Origin: DATFAS01 sp035254305
GTDB taxonomy: Bacteria > Bacillota > Bacilli > Aneurinibacillales > RAOX-1
Direction of reading: 5' to 3'
Length of the DNA stretch: 18,494 nucleotides
Assembly: GCA_035254305.1 (NCBI GenBank)
Contig: DATFAS010000152.1
Coordinates: forward strand, 1-18,494
Shown: positions 1-6,927 of the stretch, in pieces
Layout: each line of letters starts with the position of its first letter
How positions within the stretch are numbered: the first letter of the stretch is position 1
Notes under the pieces: generated by a model
The model's database searches: none
Seen by the model: only the letters and a program-made list of their open reading frames with translations
Told to the model about the DNA's origin: nothing
Program-made: the position numbers and the translations under genes

Positions 1-103
1 CGATAAAAGCTTTTCTTATAGTTCATCAGTAAACACGAACGATTATATATAATTTGTTTAGTAATATTAAGAAAAAATACTATATGGATTAGAAAATGTA
101 GGG

Positions 104-109
104 TATAAT
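104..109 (+). promoter_or_regulatory. possible -10 box upstream of rpiB
   Basis: A perfect TATAAT lies 35 bases before the rpiB start, but no convincing -35 hexamer is found 16-18 bases upstream. A weaker alternative is TTGTTT at 54-59 with TACTAT at 78-83 (18-bp spacer). The 143 bases before rpiB are very AT-rich and contain no gene I can support. In relatives rpiB is often preceded by a phosphatase gene and may be co-transcribed, so an internal promoter here is only a suggestion. Confidence 0.35.
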
Positions 110-143
110 AGGAGTGTTATTTTAGGAAACGGAGGAGAGAGCT

Positions 144-593
144 GTGAAAGTTGCACTAGGTGCAGATCATGGTGGCTACCACTTAAAGAATGAAATCAAG
201 GCTTATTTAGAATCAGTAAACATTGAGTATGAAGATTTAGGTTGTGATTGTGATCAATCGGTTGATTATCCGGATTATGCCTTGCCGGTTGCGGAGAAGG
301 TGGCTTCTGGAGAATTTGATCGTGGAATTTTGGTTTGTGGAACTGGTATTGGCATGTCCATTGCAGCCAACAAGGTTAAAGGGGTTCGTTGCGCACTCGT
401 TCATGATTTATTTTCAGCCAAGGCTACAAGAGAGCATAATGACTCTAATGTACTCGCAATGGGTGAACGAGTGATTGGACCAGGGTTAGCCCTTGAAATT
501 GTGAAAACATGGCTTGGAACAGAATTTGCCGGTGGAAGACATGCTCGCCGGATTGAAAAAATTACAGCGATTGAGGCCAAATATGATAAGTAA
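144..593 (+). CDS. rpiB: ribose-5-phosphate isomerase B
   Basis: Interconverts ribose 5-phosphate and ribulose 5-phosphate in the non-oxidative pentose phosphate pathway, in the cytoplasm. The 149-residue product has the full length of the RpiB/LacAB family. Visible signatures are the N-terminal phosphosugar-binding GADHGG (residues 6-11) and the VCGTGIG loop carrying the catalytic-type Cys65, followed by the AHD/VHD-like stretch (VHD near residue 88). The start is GTG with a strong GGAGGAG seven bases upstream (131-137). Its last 11 bases overlap the next gene. The same rpiB-UPF0340-glyA-upp order occurs in Bacillus (ywlF-ywlG-glyA-upp), which supports the call. A LacA/LacB-type galactose-6-phosphate isomerase is less likely because no lac genes are nearby. 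Confidence 0.93.
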   Translation: MKVALGADHGGYHLKNEIKAYLESVNIEYEDLGCDCDQSVDYPDYALPVAEKVASGEFDRGILVCGTGIGMSIAANKVKGVRCALVHDLFSAKATREHNDSNVLAMGERVIGPGLALEIVKTWLGTEFAGGRHARRIEKITAIEAKYDK

Positions 594-1137
594 TAAGCAG
601 GAGCTTGAACAGCAGGTAGAGACCGTTGTTCAGGAATTGCTTAAGGTTGCTTCCTTAGGTCCAAATCGAATTTTGGTCATCGGGATAAGTACCAGTGAAG
701 TGTTAGGACATAAAATTGGTACAGCAGGAAGTGAAGATGTCGCAGATGCCATCTATTCAGCGCTTGATCGCCAAAGATCCACACTTGGGTTTCATCTTGC
801 CTTCCAATGCTGTGAGCATCTAAACCGAGCATTGGTGGTGGAGAGGGAAACGGCTGAGAGATTTGGGTTAGAAGAGGTAACGGCAGTTCCTGTGAGAAAA
901 GCAGGTGGGGCTATGGCTTCGTTTGCCTATGGGCAAATGAAAGACCCTGTTCTAGTCGAGAAGATTGCTGCACATGCAGGTATCGATATTGGTGATACGT
1001 TGATTGGTATGCATCTAAGACCCGTTGCTATCCCCGTGCGCCCATCTATTCGTAAGATTGGGAATGCTCATATCACTATGGCTTATACACGACCTAAGCT
1101 TATTGGAGGCATCCGTGCTGTCTATGAACGGCCTTAA
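583..1137 (+). CDS. UPF0340 (YwlG/TIGR01440) family protein
   Basis: A 184-residue protein matching the UPF0340/TIGR01440 family (Bacillus YwlG, about 180 residues), whose biochemical role is not established. Recognisable features are the LVIGISTSEVLGHKIGTAGS-like segment in the first third, a cysteine pair in the FQCCEHLNRAL stretch, and a conserved C-terminal half ending in AHITMAYTRPKLIGGIR. I chose the ATG at 583 (MISNKQ). It has GAGG six bases upstream and gives family length, whereas an in-frame TTG at 514 would add 23 residues entirely inside rpiB. The 11-base overlap with rpiB suggests translational coupling. It is followed 30 bases later by glyA, so it is probably in the same operon. 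Synteny with rpiB and glyA is conserved in Bacilli. Confidence 0.85.
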   Translation: MISNKQELEQQVETVVQELLKVASLGPNRILVIGISTSEVLGHKIGTAGSEDVADAIYSALDRQRSTLGFHLAFQCCEHLNRALVVERETAERFGLEEVTAVPVRKAGGAMASFAYGQMKDPVLVEKIAAHAGIDIGDTLIGMHLRPVAIPVRPSIRKIGNAHITMAYTRPKLIGGIRAVYERP

Positions 1138-1167
1138 AATATAATACATTTGGAGGAGAATGACGAG

Positions 1168-2421
1168 ATGTTTGAATATTTAACTAAGCAAGATCCACAA
1201 GTAGCAGAAGCAATTAATAAAGAATTAGCAAGACAACGCAACAAAATCGAATTGATCGCTTCCGAAAACTTCGTGAGTGAAGCTGTTCTAGAAGCAATGG
1301 GTACTGTACTTACCAATAAATATGCAGAAGGTTATCCTGGCCGTCGTTATTACGGTGGATGTGAATGTGTAGATATCGTTGAAGATCTTGCGCGTGATCG
1401 TGCGAAGGAATTGTTTGGGGCTGAGCATGCTAACGTTCAACCGCACTCCGGTGCTCAAGCAAACATGGGAGTATACTTCGCGATTCTAAAGCCTGGAGAC
1501 ACTGTTCTTGGAATGAATTTATCCCATGGGGGTCACCTTACACATGGTAGCCCTGTTAACTTTTCTGGATCACTTTATAATTTTGTAGACTATGGTGTGA
1601 CAGAAGATACGAATGTAATTGACTATGAGGATGTTCGTGCCAAGGCATTAGAACATAAACCAAAATTGATCGTTGCAGGGGCAAGTGCATATCCTCGTGT
1701 CATTGATTTTGCTCGCCTTCGTGCAATTGCAGATGAAGTAGGTGCCTACTTCATGGTGGATATGGCACACATTGCTGGATTAGTTGCAACAGGAAAGCAT
1801 CCAAACCCGGTTCCACATGCTCATTTTGTTACAACTACAACACACAAAACACTACGTGGACCTCGTGGTGGAATGATTCTTTGTAAAGAAGAATTTGCGA
1901 AAGCTATAGATAAATCTATGTTCCCAGGCGTTCAAGGCGGTCCTTTGATGCATGTGATTGCTGCGAAGGCTGTTGCTCTTGGGGAGGCATTAAAGCCAGA
2001 ATTTAAGCAGTATGCAGAGAATGTTGTTGCGAATGCTAAGCAGCTTGCTGAGTCCCTTACAGCTGAAGGATTAAAGCTTGTTTCTGGTGGAACAGATAAC
2101 CACCTTGTGTTAATCGATGTTCGTAATTTAAACCTAACGGGTAAAGAAGCTGAACATCTATTGGATGAAGTTGGGATCACAACAAATAAAAACACTATTC
2201 CATTCGATACAGCTAGCCCATTCGTAACAAGTGGTGTTCGTATTGGTACACCAGCTGCTACTTCACGTGGCTTTAACGTTGAAGCTATGAAAGAAGTGGC
2301 TGCGATCATCGCTTTAACATTGAAGAATCCAACGGATGAAGGCAAAAAGGACGAGGCTCGTGCACGTATTGCTACATTGTGCGAGAAGTTCCCACTTTAT
2401 CCAAATATGAGATTGGTTTAG
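1168..2421 (+). CDS. glyA: serine hydroxymethyltransferase
   Basis: PLP enzyme converting serine plus tetrahydrofolate to glycine plus 5,10-methylene-tetrahydrofolate, the main source of one-carbon units for purine, thymidylate and methionine synthesis. The product is 417 residues, the normal length. The PLP lysine is visible as Lys227 in TTTTHKTLRGPRGG (222-235). The N-terminal IELIASENF and the YAEGYPGRRYYGG substrate/cofactor loop are intact. The ATG at 1168 is preferred because GGAGGAG (1152-1158) sits nine bases upstream; an in-frame TTG at 1150 overlaps that ribosome binding site and would add six residues. The coding sequence ends just before a strong intrinsic terminator. Nothing suggests purine-riboswitch-type control in the 30-base gap before it. 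Confidence 0.96.
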   Translation: MFEYLTKQDPQVAEAINKELARQRNKIELIASENFVSEAVLEAMGTVLTNKYAEGYPGRRYYGGCECVDIVEDLARDRAKELFGAEHANVQPHSGAQANMGVYFAILKPGDTVLGMNLSHGGHLTHGSPVNFSGSLYNFVDYGVTEDTNVIDYEDVRAKALEHKPKLIVAGASAYPRVIDFARLRAIADEVGAYFMVDMAHIAGLVATGKHPNPVPHAHFVTTTTHKTLRGPRGGMILCKEEFAKAIDKSMFPGVQGGPLMHVIAAKAVALGEALKPEFKQYAENVVANAKQLAESLTAEGLKLVSGGTDNHLVLIDVRNLNLTGKEAEHLLDEVGITTNKNTIPFDTASPFVTSGVRIGTPAATSRGFNVEAMKEVAAIIALTLKNPTDEGKKDEARARIATLCEKFPLYPNMRLV

Positions 2422-2432
2422 TAAGGTCTAGA

Positions 2433-2468
2433 AGCTGTCCTGTGAGAGATCACTGGATGGCTTTTTTT
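2433..2468 (+). terminator. intrinsic terminator after glyA
   Basis: An 8-bp stem (2433-2440 with 2455-2462, two G-U pairs) is stacked on a 4-bp GTGA/TCAC stem with a GAGA tetraloop (2446-2449). The descending arm runs straight into a tract of T residues to 2468. It lies 12 bases after the glyA stop and should close the rpiB-glyA unit. Confidence 0.9.
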
Positions 2469-2531
2469 ATGAAGGTAGTCCCCAAGAATAGATTTTTTAA
2501 AATAAAATTATCCTGCCTGTAACCAAAAAAG

Positions 2532-2540
2532 TGATATAAT
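2532..2540 (+). promoter_or_regulatory. extended -10 promoter for upp
   Basis: TGATATAAT is a perfect TATAAT with the TG of an extended -10 element. The -35 region is poor (nearest CTGCCT at 2513-2518), as is common with extended -10 promoters. Transcription would start around 2546-2549. It follows the glyA terminator and is the only good promoter before upp. Confidence 0.65.
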
Positions 2541-2549
2541 AGTTCCCGG

Positions 2550-2603
2550 CATGAACAGCGAAGCTAGCGTAAATAATAAAAAAAGTAAAAGAAGCTGTTC
2601 GTG
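2550..2603 (+). promoter_or_regulatory. 5'-end hairpin in upp leader
   Basis: CATGAACAGC (2550-2559) pairs with GCTGTTCGTG (2594-2603) over 10 bp with one G-T pair, enclosing an A-rich loop of 34 bases. The predicted transcription start is at the foot of this stem, so the mRNA would begin with it. The ribosome binding site (2615-2620) is just downstream and stays free. There is no T tract, so it is not a terminator. A stability or control role is inference. Confidence 0.45.
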
Positions 2604-2626
2604 GGATAAAAGTGAGGAGGCTACTT

Positions 2627-3256
2627 GTGGCAAGCTTATATGTTTTTGACCATCCATTAATTCAGCATAAACTTACATACATTCGTGATAAGAACACCGG
2701 AACGAAGGAATTTCGTGAATTAGTTGATGAAGTGGCGATGCTTATGGCCTATGAAATTACTAGGGACCTGCCACTTCAAGAGGTTGAGGTTGAAACTCCT
2801 GTAACGAAATGCAAAACGAAGATGATCGCAGGTAAAAAGGTTGGTTTGGTTCCTATTTTACGAGCTGGGATTGGTATGGTTGACGGGGTATTAAAATTGA
2901 TTCCAGCTGCAAAGGTTGGACATGTTGGTTTATATAGAGATCCTCAAACATTAGAACCTGTTGAATACTACGTGAAGCTTCCATCTGACATTGAGGAACG
3001 GGATCTAATTGTGATCGATCCTATGCTTGCAACTGGAGGCTCTGCAGTAGCAGCGTTAACAGCTCTGAAAAATCGTGGGGCTCGCAGTATTAAGTTGATG
3101 TGCTTAATCGCAGCTCCAGAGGGAATTGCTAGGGTACAAGCAGACCATCCGGATGTTGATATCTATGTGGCCGCGGTGGATGAAAAGTTAAATGACCACG
3201 GCTATATTGTGCCTGGTTTAGGTGATGCCGGAGACCGTTTATTCGGGACAAAATAA
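2627..3256 (+). CDS. upp: uracil phosphoribosyltransferase
   Basis: Pyrimidine salvage enzyme: uracil + PRPP gives UMP + pyrophosphate, in the cytoplasm. The product is 209 residues, identical in length to Bacillus Upp. The PRPP-binding loop DPMLATGGS is at 131-139 and the uracil-binding YIVPGLGDAGDR at 193-204. The N-terminal YVFDHPLIQHKLTYIRD is typical. The GTG at 2627 was chosen because AGGAGG (2615-2620) lies six bases upstream and it gives family length. The in-frame GTG at 2612 falls within that ribosome binding site region. It has its own promoter and leader hairpin, and is followed 19 bases later by mnaA, so the two are probably co-transcribed up to the terminator at 4418. Confidence 0.96.
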   Translation: MASLYVFDHPLIQHKLTYIRDKNTGTKEFRELVDEVAMLMAYEITRDLPLQEVEVETPVTKCKTKMIAGKKVGLVPILRAGIGMVDGVLKLIPAAKVGHVGLYRDPQTLEPVEYYVKLPSDIEERDLIVIDPMLATGGSAVAALTALKNRGARSIKLMCLIAAPEGIARVQADHPDVDIYVAAVDEKLNDHGYIVPGLGDAGDRLFGTK

Positions 3257-3275
3257 CAAAGCCGGGAGAGAGACC

Positions 3276-4412
3276 ATGAAAAAGAAAATCATGACAATCT
3301 TTGGGACAAGACCGGAAGCAATAAAAATGGCCCCACTGGTTCATGAATTAAAAAAATATGACGAACTAGAATCCTATGTCTGCGTGACGGCTCAGCATAG
3401 ACAGATGCTTGATCAGGTTCTTGATATTTTTGAAATTAAACCAGACTTTGATCTCAACATTATGAAGGATCGCCAAACCCTAATGGATGTAACGGTTCGT
3501 GCGTTGCAGGGGCTTGATCAGGTTATGAAAGAGGTCAAACCGGATATGGTTCTTGTACACGGGGATACTTCTACAACGTTCGTGGCGAGTCTTGCAGCCC
3601 TCTATAATCAAGTGGCGGTAGGACATGTGGAAGCAGGTCTTAGAACCCATAATAAGTATTCACCTTACCCGGAAGAAATGAATCGCCAATTAACTGGGGT
3701 TGTGGCTGATCTTCATTTTGCTCCAACAGAGGTTTCGGCGGAGAATCTTCGTAGGGAAAATAAACGGGATGAATCTATTTTCATCACTGGAAACACCGTC
3801 ATTGATGCACAGAAGACTACTGTTCGTGAGGACTACCACCATCCGGTCCTTAAGGAATTTGCGGATAAAAAGCTTGTCCTCATGACGGCTCATCGTAGAG
3901 AAAATCTTGGGGAGCCTATGCGTGGGATGTTCAGAGCTATTCGTCGTCTTGTGGAGACTCATGAGGATATTGCTGTTGTTTACCCCGTTCATTTGAACCC
4001 TATGGTGAAGGAAGCAGCCCAGGATATCCTTGGTGATCATCCGAGAATTCGCTTGATCGAACCTTTGGATGTCGTTGATTTCCACAATTTTATGTCCCGT
4101 GCTTATATCATCCTTACCGATTCGGGTGGAGTTCAGGAGGAAGCCCCTGCTTTTGGGGTGCCTGTACTCGTCTTAAGAGATACAACTGAACGACCTGAGG
4201 GAATTACTGCGGGAACACTGAAGCTGGCAGGAACGAATGAACAGGTCATCTATGACTTGGCACATGAACTTCTAACCAGTGAAGAGGCCTACAGCAAAAT
4301 GTCCCGAGCAGCCAACCCATACGGAGACGGAGAAGCATCCCGCCGTATTGTAGAGGCGATTCTATATTACTACGGCCTGCGTGATCAGGGCCCGGATAAA
4401 TTCACAGTATAA
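3276..4412 (+). CDS. mnaA: UDP-N-acetylglucosamine 2-epimerase (non-hydrolysing)
   Basis: Interconverts UDP-GlcNAc and UDP-ManNAc. In Gram-positive bacteria UDP-ManNAc supplies the wall teichoic acid linkage unit and some surface polysaccharides. The product is 378 residues, full length. Family residues are present: FGTRPEAIK near the N-terminus, Asp97 in HGDT, Glu119 in VEAGLRT, Glu133/Glu134 in PYPEEMNR, His206 in TAHRRENLG, and the C-terminal DSGGVQEEAP and RDTTERPEG nucleotide-binding segments. The ATG at 3276 follows GGGAG with seven bases spacing. A longer in-frame start at 3222 would overlap upp and is not needed. It could equally be named wecB. It lies between upp and atpI in many Bacilli, which fits except for the inserted block that follows here. 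Confidence 0.94.
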   Translation: MKKKIMTIFGTRPEAIKMAPLVHELKKYDELESYVCVTAQHRQMLDQVLDIFEIKPDFDLNIMKDRQTLMDVTVRALQGLDQVMKEVKPDMVLVHGDTSTTFVASLAALYNQVAVGHVEAGLRTHNKYSPYPEEMNRQLTGVVADLHFAPTEVSAENLRRENKRDESIFITGNTVIDAQKTTVREDYHHPVLKEFADKKLVLMTAHRRENLGEPMRGMFRAIRRLVETHEDIAVVYPVHLNPMVKEAAQDILGDHPRIRLIEPLDVVDFHNFMSRAYIILTDSGGVQEEAPAFGVPVLVLRDTTERPEGITAGTLKLAGTNEQVIYDLAHELLTSEEAYSKMSRAANPYGDGEASRRIVEAILYYYGLRDQGPDKFTV

Positions 4413-4417
4413 ATGAG

Positions 4418-4445
4418 AAGCAGCCCATGGTTGGGCTGCTTTCTT
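4418..4445 (+). terminator. intrinsic terminator after mnaA
   Basis: A 10-bp perfect stem (AAGCAGCCCA at 4418-4427 with TGGGCTGCTT at 4432-4441) has a four-base loop and is followed by the T-rich TTCTT. It begins six bases after the mnaA stop. This is the clear end of the housekeeping block. Confidence 0.88.
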
Positions 4446-4450
4446 AATTG

Positions 4451-4724
4451 AAATAAGGTCCTGGCAGGACCTTAAATTAGTCCGATTCCACGGATAGGAT
4501 GGCTAAACGAAGGCACAAGGAACCTAGAGGCCCTTAATCGCATATTTTCAACTGGAAATCAGGAAATAAGGACCTGGTAGGCCCTTAAATTAGTCCACTC
4601 TACAAATATGACAGCTAAACGAAGGCATAAGGAACCTAGAGGCCCTTAATCGCATACTTTCCACTGGAAATCAGGAAATAAGGTCCTGGCAGGCCCTTAA
4701 ATTAGCCCACTCCCACAGATATGA
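4451..4724. repeat. 112-113-bp tandem repeat with palindromic submotifs (about 2.4 copies)
   Basis: Copy 1 is 4451-4563 (113 bp), copy 2 is 4564-4675 (112 bp, 14 differences including one gap by my hand alignment), and copy 3 is partial, 4676 to about 4724. Each full unit carries two palindrome-like motifs of the form AAGG-CCT-AGG-CCTT. These start at 4455, 4517, 4568, 4629 and 4680, with alternating spacing of 61-62 and 51 bases. The first is a perfect 10-bp inverted repeat around one base (4454-4474). No open reading frame is evident. It sits directly after the mnaA terminator. The look is that of an interspersed REP/BIME-like intergenic element, which is an inference. Confidence 0.85.
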
Positions 4725-4828
4725 TCCCTCCGAGGTTCTTTTCTCATCTATTTACTCTATAATCTTGCGATATAATGAAGTCTTTATTTTTTCTAAAGTG
4801 TCCCTCCAACTATCCCATCAAACCATCA
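4725..4828. other. AT-rich intergenic stretch without a gene
   Basis: No supported gene lies between the tandem repeat and the tetR promoter. Two isolated TATAAT hexamers occur (4758-4763 and 4771-4776), but neither has a plausible -35 at the right distance, so I do not call promoters here. Confidence 0.5.
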
Positions 4829-4857
4829 TTGACAAAATCCTCACACGGGGATAATAT
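4829..4857 (+). promoter_or_regulatory. candidate promoter for the tetR-adaptor-RND operon
   Basis: A perfect TTGACA (4829-4834) is followed by GATAAT (4850-4855, 15-bp spacer) or TAATAT (4852-4857, 17-bp spacer). Transcription would begin near 4862, leaving a 5' leader of about 170 bases before the repressor gene. The leader opens directly into AT-rich inverted repeats, as expected for an autorepressed operon. Confidence 0.55.
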
Positions 4858-4866
4858 CCAATTAAA

Positions 4867-4997
4867 CAATCAATTTAAATAAACGTTTAATTGAAACGAT
4901 TGATTCAGTCATTCGTTTTATCGAATAGCTCTTCCTATAACAATCACTACAATATTCCACCATTAATTAATCAACGATTAACTAATCAACAATCAAT
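4867..4997. promoter_or_regulatory. candidate repressor operator region (AT-rich inverted and direct repeats)
   Basis: The stretch contains a perfect 10-bp palindrome TAAACGTTTA (4880-4889), flanked by AATCAAT (4868-4874) and its inverse ATTGATT (4899-4905). A second inverted repeat is ATTCG/CGAAT (4911-4926), and a third is TAATC-AAC-GATTA (4968-4980). CAATCAAT occurs at 4867-4874 and again at 4990-4997; TAATCAAC occurs at 4968 and 4983. Such symmetry just downstream of the promoter and upstream of a tetR gene suggests TetR-family binding. Which element is the operator is unknown. Confidence 0.45.
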
Positions 4998-5032
4998 CAT
5001 ACCCAATACAAACACAAGGAGATGGAGGAGCT

Positions 5033-5638
5033 ATGGAGCCGGAACAGCATGATGTTAAAACAAGAATTCTATTAGCAGCCAAGAGATTGTTTGCCAAGCA
5101 AGGGTTTGAGGGAACCAGTGTGCGGCAGATATGCGAGGAGGCGGGTGGGAATGTAGCGTTAGTATCCTACCATTATGGAGGAAAGGATAATGTGTTTCAG
5201 GCCATTTTTGCAGAGTTCTTTCCGGGGAATCGGCTAGAGGAGTATGAGCCCTTCTTTCAGGATCCGGTAGAAGGATTGAAGGTTCTTGTACAGGGTATCC
5301 TTAATTTTTTTGTCCAAGATGAAGAATTAGCCACAATTATCCACCAAGAGATGTCTATGCAAAGCCCTCGTGTGGAGATGATCCAGAATAATATTCTTCC
5401 CGTATGGAGAAAGCTTGGTGAATTGCTTGAGAAGGGGCGTGAGCAGGGCGTTTTTCACTTTACTTCACTCGATTATGCCTTGTTAATGACGATGGGAACG
5501 ATCATTTTTCCGAATCAATATAAGAACCAATGTTTAGATCAGATTCTTTCTCATTCATCCTATTCTAGCGAAGAGAAAATTCAATTCACCATTGAATATG
5601 TTTTGGGTGCCTTAGGATATCAAGAACGAAACAAATAA
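5033..5638 (+). CDS. TetR/AcrR-family transcriptional repressor
   Basis: A 201-residue one-domain-plus-ligand-domain regulator. The N-terminal TetR helix-turn-helix covers about residues 10-55: TRILLAAKRLFAKQGF leads to TSVRQICEEAG and the recognition helix NVALVSYHYGGKDNVF. The C-terminal two thirds are helical and divergent, as usual for the ligand-binding part, so the inducer cannot be read. The ATG at 5033 has two purine-rich ribosome binding sites in tandem (5017-5022 and 5024-5030). It ends 20 bases before the adaptor gene and so is first in the efflux operon. It most likely represses its own operon through the inverted repeats upstream. A parallel is the TetR-type YerO beside the RND protein YerP/SwrC in Bacillus subtilis, though orthology is not shown here. 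Confidence 0.9.
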   Translation: MEPEQHDVKTRILLAAKRLFAKQGFEGTSVRQICEEAGGNVALVSYHYGGKDNVFQAIFAEFFPGNRLEEYEPFFQDPVEGLKVLVQGILNFFVQDEELATIIHQEMSMQSPRVEMIQNNILPVWRKLGELLEKGREQGVFHFTSLDYALLMTMGTIIFPNQYKNQCLDQILSHSSYSSEEKIQFTIEYVLGALGYQERNK

Positions 5639-5658
5639 AGGGGTCATGGGGGATATAT

Positions 5659-6927
5659 ATGAGTAAAGCATATCGTGTATGGTTCGTTGTTTCCACTATG
5701 CTGTTGGCAACGAGTTTATCTGGAATTACTGGATGCAGTAAGGCAACCGAGGCACAGAAAAATGAGGTTCAAGTGAAATCTGTTGCTATGACGAAGGTTG
5801 CTAAACAAACGATAGATCAGGTTACTGAGGTAACAGGAACATTAGAAGCGAGTGATCAAGCGACAGTGTCCTTTGAGGTAGCGGGGAGAATTGTTAAGTT
5901 AAACAAGGATCAGGGACAGACAGTTCAGGCGGGGGAGTTCCTAGGTCAATTAGAGGATTCAGATTACCAACTAGGTGTTCAGAAAGCAGCAACTGCCGTT
6001 GAGCAGGCACAGGCTTCGCTAGAGAAGGTAGACAATGGGGCACGTCCACAAGAAATCGAACAGGTGAAGATTGGGCTTGAACGTGCACAGTTGAACAGTG
6101 TGAAGGCACAAGATGATTTGAAGAAATATGAAGCACTCTACCAAAGTGGAGCAATTTCTAAGGATGCTTATGACAATATTGTACTTAAAGCACAGCTAGC
6201 AGAGAAGGATTTACAGAATGCGCAGAGTTCTCTATCCGTAACCGTGGAGGGTGCTCGTAAGGAGGATAAGGAATCTACCTTATCTACCTATCAACAGATG
6301 CTAGTACAGAAGGCACAGGCGGACTTATCCCTACAGAAAACAACGCTAAAGTCACCTGTTACCGGCACTATAATATCCAAGCTATCTAGCGAAGGACAAA
6401 TGACAAGTGCAGGGTCTCCCATTTATCAAATTGGGAATATTGGTGAGTTGAAGGTTGTTCTTCCTGTACCGGACCGAGAGGTGGCTAATTGGTCTGTAGG
6501 TGACTCTGTGAATCTTGACCTTTATGGGGATAAACGAGAAGGGAAAGTACAGATGATTTATCCGAATACCAATGCAGGTACAGGGACGATTGGAGTGGAA
6601 GTGCGGATTAACAATGATGATCATAAATGGTTTGCCGGTCAAGTAGTGAAAGCAACGCATCAGCGTAAAGGGGCACAGGGCCTATTTGTTCCAGTTGAAG
6701 CGGTTGTGAGTACGGGGGCGAAGCCGTATGTTTTCGTCGTGAAGGATCAAAAGGCGGCAAAAACAGAGGTGCAGACCGGTCAGTTGATGAATAATCAGCT
6801 CCAAATCCTCTCTGGACTAAGTGAAGGACAGACGATCGTGACGAAAGGTGCTGATCGCCTATTTGATGGAGATGCCATAGCAGCTGAGTCTAATCCCGGT
6901 ACAGAGGCAGGGGGGACTGGGAAGTGA
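5659..6927 (+). CDS. RND efflux membrane-fusion (HlyD/AcrA-type) lipoprotein
   Basis: A 422-residue adaptor of the membrane-fusion protein family. The N-terminus is a lipoprotein signal: basic start, hydrophobic core from about 7 to 23, and lipobox I23-T24-G25-C26, so Cys26 should be lipidated and anchored outside the cytoplasmic membrane. The first lipoyl half-motif is at about 70-103 (FEVAGRIVKL), followed by a long Gln/Ala/Lys-rich coiled-coil hairpin (about 105-225). The second lipoyl half (SPVTGTIISK) and the beta-barrel and membrane-proximal domains follow to about 405. A Gly-rich tail ends the protein. The ATG at 5659 follows GGGGGA with about six bases spacing. The stop overlaps the RND start, indicating that adaptor and pump are made together. 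No outer-membrane factor gene is present, consistent with a monoderm cell. Confidence 0.92.
   Translation: MSKAYRVWFVVSTMLLATSLSGITGCSKATEAQKNEVQVKSVAMTKVAKQTIDQVTEVTGTLEASDQATVSFEVAGRIVKLNKDQGQTVQAGEFLGQLEDSDYQLGVQKAATAVEQAQASLEKVDNGARPQEIEQVKIGLERAQLNSVKAQDDLKKYEALYQSGAISKDAYDNIVLKAQLAEKDLQNAQSSLSVTVEGARKEDKESTLSTYQQMLVQKAQADLSLQKTTLKSPVTGTIISKLSSEGQMTSAGSPIYQIGNIGELKVVLPVPDREVANWSVGDSVNLDLYGDKREGKVQMIYPNTNAGTGTIGVEVRINNDDHKWFAGQVVKATHQRKGAQGLFVPVEAVVSTGAKPYVFVVKDQKAAKTEVQTGQLMNNQLQILSGLSEGQTIVTKGADRLFDGDAIAAESNPGTEAGGTGK

Noticed and set aside
514..582. Longer TTG-initiated form of the UPF0340 gene
   Set aside because: It would lie wholly within rpiB in another frame; the ATG at 583 gives family length and has a nearby ribosome binding site.
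3222..3275. N-terminally extended mnaA start overlapping upp
   Set aside because: The extra 18 residues are not family-like, and the ATG at 3276 has a good ribosome binding site and starts at the conserved KKIMTIFGTRPEA.
4451..4724. CRISPR array
   Set aside because: The units are 112-113 bp long, nearly identical throughout and contiguous; there are no unique spacers and no cas genes.
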